From positions 81,723 through 145,722 of the forward strand of contig NZ_VZZJ01000014.1 in NCBI RefSeq assembly GCF_008806345.1: a stretch of 64,000 bases of DNA, in the 5' to 3' direction. Position numbers and translations under genes: made by a program. The stretch comes from Methylobacterium planeticum. GTDB taxonomy: Bacteria; Pseudomonadota; Alphaproteobacteria; Rhizobiales; Beijerinckiaceae. This document shows positions 54,165-63,036 of the stretch, one piece after another. The notes under the pieces were generated by a model. The model was not told the DNA's origin and did not search any database. It saw only the letters and a program-made list of their open reading frames with translations. The first letter of the stretch is position 1. Every line of letters begins with the position of its first letter.

Positions 54165-54776
54165 TCACGTTGGGTTTGCGCTCCGTCGATCCTGGTTCAT
54201 AATGGTTCCGTCCCGGAACAGGAGCGTGCGCAAACGTCGCCGCCCCAGAACGCGACCGAGTTCCCGGAATGTGAAATAGGGGATGAGGGCTACGGCCATG
54301 ATCGAGACGACCGCCACCGGACCGAGGATCCCACCCGCGTCGACGAATGGCACGCTGTCGGCCAGCGTCTTCCCCCTCCAGAACCCGAGCACCATCTCCT
54401 CAAGGGCATAGGCGCAGACAAGGAGTACCGCGAACGCGAAGGAGCGCGCGAGGATTGCATAGATCAGGGGCCTGCCCTGGAAATGCGGGCGGACATCCAG
54501 GCGCTCGGCCACGAGCATGATTTTCGCCAGTATCCAGGCGTTGAGAAAGGCCAGGCCGTAGAAGCCATGGCTCATGCCATGGCGCGACAGGACGATGTGC
54601 TCGTGGAGTATGAGGATCCCGAATACGACCCAGAGATAGGCGAAGATGCCGAGGACCCGCTTGCCCTCTTCGAGGATCCAGCGACCGATCCGCCGCATCT
54701 GGCCGCCGGCCTGGCCCGCAGCATTTGGGGAGGAGACGGTCACGATGGCTAAAGACTGGGACCGCGAATCGCCCAT
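54165..54776 (-). CDS. Integral membrane protein, about 203 aa
   Basis: The product has four predicted membrane helices (about residues 40-60, 73-93, 105-128 and 150-172) starting with RVLGIFAYLWVVFGILILHE, then SHGFYGLAFLNAWILAKIML and SFAFAVLLVCAYALEEMVLG. ATG 54776 is used; a GTG at 54785 and a later ATG at 54698 are also possible. The soluble tail is basic (RELGRVLGRRRLRTLLFRDG). Unknown family, probably an inner-membrane protein. It stands alone. Confidence 0.65.
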   Translation of the reverse strand: MGDSRSQSLAIVTVSSPNAAGQAGGQMRRIGRWILEEGKRVLGIFAYLWVVFGILILHEHIVLSRHGMSHGFYGLAFLNAWILAKIMLVAERLDVRPHFQGRPLIYAILARSFAFAVLLVCAYALEEMVLGFWRGKTLADSVPFVDAGGILGPVAVVSIMAVALIPYFTFRELGRVLGRRRLRTLLFRDGTIMNQDRRSANPT

Positions 54777-54785
54777 GGACGCCAC

Positions 54786-55501
54786 TCGCCGCGGGTAGAT
54801 GGTGACAGCCTAGCCTAACAGTCTCCACATGGGCTGCTTGATCGAGCGGGACACCGTGCCGTGATCTCTTCCGCAATCTCGCTGCCTAAAGCAGCGCGAT
54901 CGAGCCGGCTCACTTCGATGGCGCAGACGCGCGTGATCGCTCGATCGGTGCACCTCGCAGGCCCGCTATCGATCGCACTTCAAACCTCGGACGCGCTGAT
55001 CAATCCTAGGGGGAAGCCCAGACTCACACCTTGTGGAGAGGAAACGATGGGAAACCTAGCAGGTCGATCGGGTAGCCGGCGGCGAGCACGAGGCAAGCGA
55101 TACCTGTCCGGAGAGCCTGTCAGGAAGGCAAATGTCCGGACAGCGCTCGTGAGCGGACATTCCTCTCGCGCGGGGTGCAAGGTGTCGAAGGGATCACTTC
55201 GAGGCCTTCGCCTGGGTCGGGCCGAACGTCGGCTTACCCACGACATGAGCCTCGAAGCTGACGGGCTGCAATCGGCCAGCTATGGACAGATGAGCGGAAG
55301 TCTCAGTTCGGATGGTTTCAAGACGATCCGTTTTCGAGGGTAACGCCGGTCGAAGCCGATATTCCGTGCGTCGCACAATTGCGGACGCTGCGCCGATATC
55401 GGGAGGCCCGTCCGCGCTGCGCAGCACGTCGAGTGCAATGCCACTGCCGTCTCGGCGAGCCGTGGACCGATCACAATCCCACGGCGCACGATTCCACCCC
55501 C
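54786..55501. other. Intergenic region upstream of the GbsR/MarR regulator
   Basis: About 700 bp. A plus frame from 54861 is open but Arg/Ser-rich and unlike any family, and minus frames are no better. The right end contains the -35 element of the next gene. I see no other feature. Confidence 0.4.
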
Positions 55502-55530
55502 TTGACAGGCCGATCGCTTTGATCTGTATT
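55502..55530 (+). promoter_or_regulatory. Candidate promoter for a leaderless GbsR/MarR transcript
   Basis: TTGACA at 55502-55507 and TGTATT at 55525-55530 are separated by 17 bp. A start site 6-8 nt past the -10 would fall at or next to the ATG at 55538, so the mRNA may lack a leader. No Shine-Dalgarno sequence precedes the ATG, which agrees. The -10 element lies inside the palindrome 55520-55557, so a bound regulator would block it. Confidence 0.5.
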
Positions 55531-55557
55531 TTCTGTCATGACAGAAAATACAGATCA
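55520..55557. promoter_or_regulatory. Perfect 38-bp palindrome centred on the start codon
   Basis: The two 19-base arms (left arm TGATCTGTATTTTCTGTCA) are perfect reverse complements with no spacer, centred between 55538 and 55539. The ATG of the GbsR/MarR gene starts at 55538, so the dyad centre falls within it and the right arm encodes its first residues (MTENTDQ). It is most likely the autoregulatory operator of this regulator. The transcript could also fold into a hairpin hiding the start. Confidence 0.85.
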
Positions 55558-56098
55558 GGCCAGAACCCTCCCAGCCGCGGTCGAACGCTTCGTGCTGCAC
55601 TGGGGCGACCTTGGCAGCCAGTGGGGCGTGAACCGCTCCGTCGCGCAGATCCACGCCCTGCTCTATCTCTCCGAGCGCCCGCTGACCGCCGATGAGATCG
55701 CCGGCACGCTCGGCATCGCCCGCTCGAACGTCTCGACCTCCATGCGTGAACTGCTCGGCTGGAACCTGATCCGCCGAGTGCCGGTGATGAACGAGCGCCG
55801 CGACCACTTCGCCGCCGAGACCGACCTCTGGGAAATGGTCACGCGCATCGCCGCCGGCCGCAAGGAGCGCGAGATTGATCCCGCGATCGCCGCCCTGCGC
55901 GCCTGCATCGCCGAGGCCGACGGCGATCCCAGGGTCGGCGCGGTCGCGCAGCGACGCCTGCGCGCGATGCTCGACTTCACTGAGACGATGGAGCGCTGGT
56001 ACGGCCAGATGCTCAGCGTGCCCCGCGGAACGCTCGCCAAGCTGATCCGGCTGGGCGGCCAGATCGTGCGGTACCTGCCCGCGAAGAGCGAGCCGTGA
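55538..56098 (+). CDS. GbsR/MarR family transcriptional regulator
   Basis: The 186-aa protein has a winged helix-turn-helix (residues ~20-85; LPAAVERFVLHWGDLGSQWG, then ERPLTADEIAGTLGIARSNV and STSMRELLGWNLIRRV) and a long helical C-terminal part for dimerisation and ligand sensing. GbsR-type proteins control osmoprotectant or membrane-lipid genes in other bacteria. It heads a cluster with DUF4166 and TIGR01777 genes (44 nt downstream). Its start codon lies at the centre of a perfect palindrome, pointing to autoregulation. The effector is unknown. Confidence 0.88.
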   Translation: MTENTDQARTLPAAVERFVLHWGDLGSQWGVNRSVAQIHALLYLSERPLTADEIAGTLGIARSNVSTSMRELLGWNLIRRVPVMNERRDHFAAETDLWEMVTRIAAGRKEREIDPAIAALRACIAEADGDPRVGAVAQRRLRAMLDFTETMERWYGQMLSVPRGTLAKLIRLGGQIVRYLPAKSEP

Positions 56099-56142
56099 TC
56101 CGCGCCCTTCCGACATCCGAGCCCTGAAACCGGGAGACCGCC

Positions 56143-56907
56143 ATGAGCGGCGCCGTTCCTGCCCGCACGATCCCCTCCCCCGCAGGTCCCGTCCCGCTGC
56201 GCCATTTCGTGCGCGTACCGGAGGTGGGCGGCGATCTCCTCGATGCGCGCTTCCGCGCGCTGATCTCGGAGGAGGATTGGGCATGCCTGTCACCGGCTGT
56301 GCGGCGCCGCTTCGGCAAGCGCCTCGCGCAGGGCGCGAGCGCGGTCTACGTCGGACGGGTCGTCGCGGTTCGCTTCAGCCCTCTCGGTTGGCTCACGGCG
56401 CAGGCGGCGCGCTTGGTGGGCGGGCCGCTGCCCCTGGACACTGCGCCCGGCCGCGCCAGCATCGTCGCCGTCACCGAGGACCCGGATTGTGGCGGTCAGA
56501 TCTGGACGCGGCTCTACGCCCGCGCCTCCGGCTTCCCGCAGGTGATCCACTCGGCCAAGCGCTTCGCCGGCCCGACCGGGCTGGAGGAGCACGTCGGCGC
56601 CGGCGTCGGCATGACCCTCACCGTCTCGGTGGCAGACGGGGCACTGACCTTCCGCAGCGGGCGCTACTTCGTCGAGCGTTTCGGGCGGCGTTTGCACCTG
56701 CCGGGCTGGCTTACACCCGGCGCGCTCACCGTCACCCACGCCGAGGCAGGCACGGGTGAGCCATCGGGAGCGTTCCGTTTCACCCTTGACATCCGCCACC
56801 CGTGGCTCGGGCGGCTGATCCGGCAGGAGGCGATCTTCCGGGACGCCGAGCCGGCCGACTTCGGCGGCGCCGAGGATCTCACGACGGACCGGAGGACGAT
56901 GGCATGA
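56143..56907 (+). CDS. DUF4166 domain-containing protein
   Basis: The 254-aa protein is built around a DUF4166 domain: FGKRLAQGASAVYVGRVVAV, WLTAQAARLVGGPLPLDTAP, CGGQIWTRLYARASGFPQVI and a C-terminal beta-rich half ending in HPWLGRLIRQEAIFRDAEPA. No catalytic motif is known for the family, and no signal peptide is seen. It lies between the GbsR/MarR gene (44 nt upstream) and the TIGR01777 gene (ATGA overlap), so the three form one operon. DUF4166 is often found with lipid- or redox-related oxidoreductases; the role here is inferred only from that company. Confidence 0.8.
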   Translation: MSGAVPARTIPSPAGPVPLRHFVRVPEVGGDLLDARFRALISEEDWACLSPAVRRRFGKRLAQGASAVYVGRVVAVRFSPLGWLTAQAARLVGGPLPLDTAPGRASIVAVTEDPDCGGQIWTRLYARASGFPQVIHSAKRFAGPTGLEEHVGAGVGMTLTVSVADGALTFRSGRYFVERFGRRLHLPGWLTPGALTVTHAEAGTGEPSGAFRFTLDIRHPWLGRLIRQEAIFRDAEPADFGGAEDLTTDRRTMA

Positions 56908-58409
56908 CCTCGACCCTGCTGTGGTGGCTCATCGCAGTGCAGATCGCGATGGGCGCCTTCGACACCCTGTATCACCACGAGCTGACGGAGCGACTGGCGT
57001 GGCGCCCCTCCCAGCGCGGGGAACTGCGCCTGCATGCCGTGCGCAACGCGCTCTACGCCGCGCTCTTCCTGACCCTGGGTTTCGCCGAGCCGAGGGGGTG
57101 GCTGGCCGCCCTCACCCTCACGGTTCTCCTGGCGGAGGTCGGCATCACCCTGGCCGACTTCGTCGAAGAAGACCTGAGCCGGCGCCTGCCGGCATCCGAG
57201 CGGATCAACCACACCCTGCTCGCCCTGAACTACGGCGGCATCCTGGTGCTGATCGTGCCGATCCTGCTGATCTGGGCGGGAGAGCCGACGGCGCTGCCGC
57301 TGACGACCCATGGGGCGTGGAGCGCGCTGGCCGTCTCGGCCGCGCTGGGCGTCGCCGTTTTCGGTGCCCGCGACTGGCTCGCGGCGGCGCGCTCCGAACG
57401 CCTGGCCGAGCCTTCTGCGGTCGGACTCGCGAGCGCCCTGTCGCCTGGGCGGCGCATCCTCGTTACCGGGGGCACCGGCTTCGTCGGGCGCCGGCTCGTG
57501 GCAGCGCTGGTCGCCTCGGGCCACAAGGTCACCGTCCTGACGCGAGAGGCGCCGCGCGCCGCCGCCCTGCCCGCGCCGCACGCGGTGGTGACGAGCCTCG
57601 ATCAGATCCCGGACGACGCCCGCTTCGACGCGGCCGTCAACCTCGCGGGCGAACCCGTTGCGGATGGCCTCTGGACGCGAGCGCGCCGCCGCCGGATCCT
57701 CGCCTCGCGGTTGCGTGTGACCGGCGATCTGCGTCGCCTGATCGCCCGCCTCGATCATCGTCCGGCGGTCGTGATCAGCGCCTCGGCGGTTGGCTGGTAC
57801 GGCGTGCGCGACGACGCGGCGCTGACCGAGGCGAGTGCCGCGGGCGGGGGCTTCACGCACAGGGTCTGCGCGGCCTGGGAGCGCGAGGCTGGCCGGATCG
57901 ATGCACTCGGGCCGCGGGTCGTGATCCTGCGCTTCGGTCTCGTGCTGGCCGTCGAGGGCGGGGTGCTCGCCCGGTTCCTGACGCCGTTCGAGTTCGGGCT
58001 GGGCGGCCCAGTTGGTGACGGGCGGCAGTGGATGTCGTGGATCACGCGCGACGACCTCGTGCGCCTGATTGTTCACGCGATCGTCGAGCCCAGCCTCGCG
58101 GGGCCGGTGAACGCGACGGCGCCGAACCCAGTGCGCAACGCTGAGTTCGCCCGCGCGCTGGGCGCGGCACTGCGTCGGCCGGCCCGCGTGCCGGTGCCAG
58201 CCTGGCCGCTCGTCCGGATCGGCGGGGACTACGCGCGGGAACTCCTGATCGGAGGCCAGCGTGTCCTGCCGGAGGCGGCTAGTGCTGCGGGCTTCCGGTT
58301 CCTACAGCCGGATCTCGCACCGGCGCTGATCCGCCTGCTCGGCGCGAAGGTGCGGCTAGCGCAGGATGATCCACACGTCGAGGCGCGGAGCTTGCCGAGC
58401 GCTCCGTAG
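56904..58409 (+). CDS. TIGR01777 family NAD(P)-dependent epimerase with membrane N-terminal domain
   Basis: The 501-aa protein has an N-terminal membrane domain with about four helices (residues 1-150; WWLIAVQIAMGAFDTLYHHE and later INHTLLALNYGGILVLIVPI) and then an SDR-type epimerase: ILVTGGTGFVGRRLVAALVA (NAD(P) site, about 190-209), AVNLAGEPVADG, SASAVGWYGVR with the Tyr, and a C-terminal DUF1731-like end (GFRFLQPDLAPALIRLLGAK). Plain TIGR01777 proteins are about 300 aa and lack the membrane part. It overlaps DUF4166 by 4 nt (ATGA). The substrate is unknown; membrane anchoring suggests a lipid. Confidence 0.85.
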   Translation: MTSTLLWWLIAVQIAMGAFDTLYHHELTERLAWRPSQRGELRLHAVRNALYAALFLTLGFAEPRGWLAALTLTVLLAEVGITLADFVEEDLSRRLPASERINHTLLALNYGGILVLIVPILLIWAGEPTALPLTTHGAWSALAVSAALGVAVFGARDWLAAARSERLAEPSAVGLASALSPGRRILVTGGTGFVGRRLVAALVASGHKVTVLTREAPRAAALPAPHAVVTSLDQIPDDARFDAAVNLAGEPVADGLWTRARRRRILASRLRVTGDLRRLIARLDHRPAVVISASAVGWYGVRDDAALTEASAAGGGFTHRVCAAWEREAGRIDALGPRVVILRFGLVLAVEGGVLARFLTPFEFGLGGPVGDGRQWMSWITRDDLVRLIVHAIVEPSLAGPVNATAPNPVRNAEFARALGAALRRPARVPVPAWPLVRIGGDYARELLIGGQRVLPEAASAAGFRFLQPDLAPALIRLLGAKVRLAQDDPHVEARSLPSAP

Positions 58410-58601
58410 CATCCCCGGCCGGGTGCTTGCGCTCGTCCTGTCCGTCGAAGGGCTGGCCGAGGGCTGCTTTTGCCAACGCACCAATGGCCGATAGGCCGCT
58501 GACTCAGGGTGGAAGGCATCCCTGGCAACAGGTGCAAGCGTCGGATTCGGGCACGGGATCCGAGTCAGATGTTCGGTGCCGGTTCCGCGCCAAGTTCGCC
58601 A

Positions 58602-60197
58602 TCAAGCCTCCCGCAAGGGTATGCCAATCGCGAACGCCGCGCCCTGTTCCGATCGTAGTGCCCGGATCGTGCCGCCATGGGCCTGCAGCATCGCGCGGAC
58701 GATCCCAAGCCCCATGCCGGTGCCGCCGCCCTCGCGGCGCGTGGTAAAGAACGCGTCGAAGATCCGGCTCCAGTTCTGCTCCGAGATGCCCTCGCCGTCG
58801 TCCCGCACGATCACCTCGAGATGCGGGCCGCGGACTTGCGCGACCAGTTGCAAGGAGGCGGCGCGGTGACGGGCTGCGTTGTCGGCGAGGTGAGAGAAGA
58901 CGATGCCGGCATTCTCCGGCGACATCGCGAATGGTCGGTCGAGGTCACCCTGCACCGCGATGGCGAGATCCGGGAAGGCACGCTCCAAACCGGCAACGAC
59001 CCGCATCAGGGTGGTGGTGCCGCGGATATCCGGGTTGTCGGCCCGCGCCTGCTCGCGCAGTCGGCCGAGAAGCGCCGTCAGGCGCGCCGCGTCGGCCAGG
59101 ATGTTGTCGAGGAAGCGCATCTGCTCGGGCCCGCTCATGCCTGCGGCCGGATCGGATTGTGCATCCCGCATCAGTTCCGCCGCCCCCTGGATCGCGCTGA
59201 GGGGCGTCTTCAGCTCGTGCGAGACGTGGGCCGCGAAGGTAGCGACGTAGTCGGAGCGCTCGTGCAGCTGCCTCGCCATCCGATCGAGCCCGCACGACAG
59301 CAGCGCGACCTCCCGTGTCCCGAGCGGACCGGGCCGGGCCAGCACCGCGCGATTGCCGCGGGCAATCTCGGCGCTGCGCGCGACGAGGGCGTGAATGGGG
59401 CGCGTGATGGCGCGGGAGAACACGATCGCGATGGCGAGCGTGGCCCCGAGGATCGCGGCTGCGGTGAGGGCGACCTTCCTCCACTCGCCGTAGAGCTGCC
59501 GCACGATATTGTTTGGCGACCGGGATGCGTAGACGACCCCCGCGACCCGGTCTCCGACGAGGACCGGCATGGCCACGAAGACCCGGACGCTGGTGCCGCG
59601 GCTGATCGAGTAGAGCGGCGGCGGCGGGTGCGCGGAGATGCGCTGGCGCAGCACCGCGCGGTTGCGGCCCTCGAGTGCGGCGGCGACCTCCGGGAGATGC
59701 GCCAGCGACTGGCCGATCTCGTTGCGCCCGGCGATCACAGTGCCGGCGGCATCGGTGATCCGAAAGCCCGCCAGCGTCACCGCCTGCGCCCGTTGCAGGA
59801 CCGACTGCAGGCGCCCCCCGATCGCGAGGGCGAGCGGGGCGGCGGCCGTACCCGGTTCGACCGCGGCGGGGCGTCTGTCGAGGATCTCGTCCCTCGTCAG
59901 GTCGAGGGAGGGTTCGACCGGCGTGAAGGGGTTTGCCGGAGTTCGATCCTCCGGTGACCGCGCGACGGCACCCAGAAGCTTCGCCCCGCCCGGCGCCTCC
60001 TCGATCTCTCGGGCGAACACGGCGGTCAGGACGGCACCCTGGGCGATGAGCTCGGCCTCAGCCTCCCTGATGAGCTGGTTCTCGTAGACCCGAAAGAAGG
60101 ACAGCCCGACGAGTGGCAGCGCCAGGACAGTGGTGAGGACGCCGAGAACGACGAGGCCGAGGCTCGGACGCCACTTGTCGGTGGCCGCGGGTGTCAC
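58602..60197 (-). CDS. Membrane-bound sensor histidine kinase
   Basis: The 531-aa kinase has an N-terminal helix (about 14-36), a large periplasmic sensor region (about 40-240), a second helix (about 242-262) and a HAMP segment (RAITRPIHALVARSAEIARG). The phosphorylated His327 lies in AAHVSHELKTPLSAI, followed by the ATPase N-box (FSHLADNAARH) and G-boxes (VIVRDDGEGIS, GTGMGLGIVRAML). It overlaps its response regulator by 4 nt (ATGA) and is the third gene of the unit. The layout recalls CreC of the CreBCD system. The stimulus is not known. Confidence 0.92.
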   Translation of the reverse strand: MTPAATDKWRPSLGLVVLGVLTTVLALPLVGLSFFRVYENQLIREAEAELIAQGAVLTAVFAREIEEAPGGAKLLGAVARSPEDRTPANPFTPVEPSLDLTRDEILDRRPAAVEPGTAAAPLALAIGGRLQSVLQRAQAVTLAGFRITDAAGTVIAGRNEIGQSLAHLPEVAAALEGRNRAVLRQRISAHPPPPLYSISRGTSVRVFVAMPVLVGDRVAGVVYASRSPNNIVRQLYGEWRKVALTAAAILGATLAIAIVFSRAITRPIHALVARSAEIARGNRAVLARPGPLGTREVALLSCGLDRMARQLHERSDYVATFAAHVSHELKTPLSAIQGAAELMRDAQSDPAAGMSGPEQMRFLDNILADAARLTALLGRLREQARADNPDIRGTTTLMRVVAGLERAFPDLAIAVQGDLDRPFAMSPENAGIVFSHLADNAARHRAASLQLVAQVRGPHLEVIVRDDGEGISEQNWSRIFDAFFTTRREGGGTGMGLGIVRAMLQAHGGTIRALRSEQGAAFAIGIPLREA

Positions 60198-60895
60198 GTC
60201 CGGATTCCACAGCGGCCCAGACGGAAGCCGACGCCGTGCACGGTGACGATCGCGTCTACGCAGCCAGCCGCCGCGAATTTCGCGCGCATGTTACGGATAT
60301 GGCTGTCGATGGTCCGGTCCGACACGTGGACCCGCCCATCGTACGCCGCGTCCATGAGCTGATCGCGGCTGAAGATCAGGCCCGGCCGTGCAACGAGGGT
60401 CCGCAGGATCGCGAACTCGGTCGCCGTGAGGGCCAGCGGCTGCGCGTCGAACGCCGCGTCGTGCCGCTCCGGATCAAGTGTCAGGTCACCGTGGGACAGC
60501 ACCTTCCCGGAAGGGCCCGAGGCCGCCTGCGCGGCAGTCCGGCGCAGGATGATGCCCACGCGCGCGACGAGTTCGCGCGGGCTAAACGGCTTCGTCACGT
60601 AGTCGTCGCCGCCGATCTCGAGCCCGAGGACCCGGTCGATCTCCTCGTCACGAGCCGAGAGGAAGAGGATCGGCACGTCGGAGGTGCGGCGGACCTGTCG
60701 GCAAACCGCGAGCCCGTCCATGTCCGGCATGCCCACGTCGAGGACGATCAGCCGCGGCGCGTGTGCCTCTACGCTTGCCAGGGCCTCAACGCCGTTGCGT
60801 GCCACCACCGTAGAATACCCGGCCCTGCCGAGCGCGAAGCAGAGGACGTCACGAATGTGCGGGTCGTCGTCCACGACGAGGATCAGGCTTGCCAT
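60194..60895 (-). CDS. OmpR/PhoB-type response regulator
   Basis: The 233-aa protein has a receiver domain with Asp53 in LIVLDVGMPDMDG and the conserved Lys102 in DYVTKPFSPREL, followed by a winged-helix DNA-binding domain (GDLTLDPERHDAAFDAQPLA, TATEFAILRTLVARPGLIFS and VSDRTIDSHIRNMRAKF). It is phosphorylated by the kinase encoded next (ATGA overlap). It lies 9 nt downstream of the DUF4173 gene, so the three are one transcription unit. Confidence 0.93.
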   Translation of the reverse strand: MASLILVVDDDPHIRDVLCFALGRAGYSTVVARNGVEALASVEAHAPRLIVLDVGMPDMDGLAVCRQVRRTSDVPILFLSARDEEIDRVLGLEIGGDDYVTKPFSPRELVARVGIILRRTAAQAASGPSGKVLSHGDLTLDPERHDAAFDAQPLALTATEFAILRTLVARPGLIFSRDQLMDAAYDGRVHVSDRTIDSHIRNMRAKFAAAGCVDAIVTVHGVGFRLGRCGIRT

Positions 60896-60904
60896 CTCGG
60901 CTGC

Positions 60905-62437
60905 CTAGCGGATGCCCGGCTCGTTGAACACGGGAGGCGCGTCGACTGGGGTCGCCTGATGCTGCGCGAGGTAGCGCTGCAGGCGCCAGTCGCGAAACGT
61001 CCAGGCGCGCCAGGCGGTCATCGCGGCGGCATGCTGGGCCGCGCTGGACGAGCGCCAGGACGCAACCCGCCTGTCGAGCGGTCCCGTTGGGCCGGCGAGG
61101 TAGCGGTCGATGGCCGGGATGGCCTGGGGGCCGAAGCTCATGGCGTACTGGACGTCGAACGGGCCTCCGGTGCCCGTGATCTCTCGACTATGGGCGAGGT
61201 TGTAGACGCTGATGAACGCCCCGAAATTGCAGAAGGCGCAGGCGTAGAGCACTGTCGCGAGGGTGAGCCCGTTGGCTCCGATCAGCCAGGCGTTGGAGCA
61301 CCGCAGCGCAATGCGCGCGACGATCAGGATCAGGCCCACGGCCACCAGGCCCATCCAGACGAAGGCGGCGGTGCGGACCAGCGTGAGCGAGTAGGTGGCC
61401 ACGTAGAGATCGAGGCGCAGGATCGCCGAGACGACGAGGAGCACAGTCTGGGCGATCCACAGATACACGAGGCCGCGGATCGTGGCGGAGCGCTCGCCGG
61501 GGCCCCCTGGTCCCATCGTGATCAGGACGAAGGCCGCCGCGAGCAGCGCCGTGACGATCAGCGGGTAGGCACCACGGTGGGCATAGGCCGCGTAGGTCAT
61601 GCCCCGCGGCAATGCGATCCCACCCCAGAGATAGAGGGCATCGAGGATGCTCTGGACGGCAAAGAGCAGGTTGAACATCACGAGGCAGCGCCGGATCGTG
61701 GCGGCATCGAAGGCCTGCCCGACGACCGGCCGGACGGAATCCTCCGGATTGGGTCCACCGGGGCGCGGGTCGGGGCGCACGGCGTTGCGCGGCAGCCGGA
61801 TCGCGAGGAAGGGCCAAGTGGCCGCCATCAGCGCAAGCCAGAGCAGGAGCCGGCCGACGCTGACCTCCGCAAGCAGGGCCGACCAGGAGATCGCGTCGAG
61901 CCAGCCGTCGATCAGGGGGTTCGCCGACGCGAAGAGGGCGGCGAAGACACCGGCCAAGCTCACCGGCACGGCCCAGCCGAGGAGGAATTGGACGGGGATC
62001 CCGACGGGACCACCGATCCGCTGCCGGAACTCCGCGGTCAGATCGAAGGCGAGTCGGAGCGGCCCCGCGAGGAGCAGCCGGCGCGCTGCCGACAGAGTCT
62101 GCGCCCACCCCTGGGCGAGGCTGCCGGTGAGCACCACCGCGAAGAGCGCGAGGCCGACCGCCGCGAACACGACGGAGAGAAGGCCGGAACTCTCCATGAG
62201 GGGTAGGATGCCGACGGTGAGCAGAGCGCCGGCGGCGACGAGCTCTCGGCCCCGGAGCCGCACCGCGTTCGTTACGGGTACCACGGCCGCGAGGGCGACC
62301 AGGAATAGGGCGAGGGACATCCCTAAGCAGTGGCCGTAGAAGAGCCAGTCGCCGAGGACCGCGAAGCCGACGGCGAAGATCCACCTCAGTCGCCTCAGCG
62401 GAGCCGTGAGAGATCGGGTTGAGAACGAGCTGATCAT
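60905..62437 (-). CDS. DUF4173/DUF4153 family integral membrane protein
   Basis: The 510-aa protein has about 12 predicted helices and the DUF4173 marks LYLWGGIALPRGMTYAAYAH and RGAYPLIVTALLAAAFVLIT, plus a C-terminal soluble tail (SWRSSSAAQHAAAMTAWRAW, then TFRDWRLQRYLAQHQ). The family has no assigned activity. It is the first gene of a three-gene unit with a response regulator and a histidine kinase, similar in arrangement to creBCD where CreD is an inner-membrane protein. It may be the sensed or regulated partner. Confidence 0.85.
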   Translation of the reverse strand: MISSFSTRSLTAPLRRLRWIFAVGFAVLGDWLFYGHCLGMSLALFLVALAAVVPVTNAVRLRGRELVAAGALLTVGILPLMESSGLLSVVFAAVGLALFAVVLTGSLAQGWAQTLSAARRLLLAGPLRLAFDLTAEFRQRIGGPVGIPVQFLLGWAVPVSLAGVFAALFASANPLIDGWLDAISWSALLAEVSVGRLLLWLALMAATWPFLAIRLPRNAVRPDPRPGGPNPEDSVRPVVGQAFDAATIRRCLVMFNLLFAVQSILDALYLWGGIALPRGMTYAAYAHRGAYPLIVTALLAAAFVLITMGPGGPGERSATIRGLVYLWIAQTVLLVVSAILRLDLYVATYSLTLVRTAAFVWMGLVAVGLILIVARIALRCSNAWLIGANGLTLATVLYACAFCNFGAFISVYNLAHSREITGTGGPFDVQYAMSFGPQAIPAIDRYLAGPTGPLDRRVASWRSSSAAQHAAAMTAWRAWTFRDWRLQRYLAQHQATPVDAPPVFNEPGIR

Positions 62438-62760
62438 CGACGGGCGATCTCAGTGCCAGGAGGGAGCGCCGGGTATGCGGGGCATAGTCCGATCGCAGAG
62501 CCACCAGCCATCCTTCACGAGGCGGTGCGGCAGTCCTGCTGCCCCGTGAGCCCGGCTGTGCGGGTTCATGCGGTGAGACTGCATCCGCACCATGCAGCGG
62601 TCTGGGAGCGCCTGAGGAGAGAATCAGGAATTCTGTGCAGGTTCCGTGCAACTGCTGCCCGAGGGAGGAGCTCGACCAGCCTGACGGCGAGCCTCCGGCT
62701 CCGACCCAGCTATGGGTTGGCAGCGGACGGCCTTTAGCGTCAATTCAGATGCAGCAGTCA
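62438..62760. other. Intergenic region left of the IS481 derivative
   Basis: About 320 bp upstream of the DUF4173 gene. It should contain the promoter of the DUF4173-regulator-kinase unit on the minus strand; no clear -35/-10 pair is visible. A mobile-element derivative begins at its right edge. Confidence 0.4.
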
Positions 62761-63031
62761 GGACTTGATCTGACAGACGGTGTCGTTGAGCTGAGGCGAG
62801 AGCCGAGGCCGCGCGCGGAGTGGTCGGAGTGCAGAGCGTCCGGCCTCGGCGTTTCTGAGGACACCGACCATGACGAGGGAACAGAAGGTCGTCGGCGGCA
62901 AGGTGGGCCCGCTGAAGCTGGCCAAGCAGCTCGGCAACGTCAGCCGCGCCTGCAAGGTGACGGGCTACTCGCGCGACCATCAGGCAGTCGAGACCGACCA
63001 TCTCCAGACATTAACTGTCAGATCCAGTTCC
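62761..63031. mobile_element. Deletion derivative of an IS481-family element (MITE-like)
   Basis: The ends carry inverted repeats: GGACTTGATCTGACAG at 62761-62776 and, on the other strand, GGAACTGGATCTGACAG at 63015-63031, sharing a 10-bp perfect core GATCTGACAG. Between them lies only the start of a transposase (see 62870-62977). A complete IS481 element is about 1 kb, so most of the interior is lost, leaving a 271-bp element that could still be moved in trans. No target-site duplication is clear. Confidence 0.7.
62870..62977 (+). pseudogene. IS481 transposase, first 36 codons
   Basis: ATG 62870 begins MTREQKVVGGKVGPLKLAKQ, then LGNVSRACKVTGYSRD, the N-terminal HTH of IS481 transposases (commonly xKLGLLELAxxLGNVSxACKVxGxSRDxFYR). 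After SRD the reading departs into non-homologous sequence, and the catalytic DDE domain is absent. Confidence 0.75.
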
Positions 63032-63036
63032 AGCCA

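Noticed and set aside
60191..62206. 671-codon plus-strand open frame
   Set aside because: It is antisense to the response regulator and DUF4173 genes, and has the Arg/Glu/Gly-rich composition of a shadow frame.
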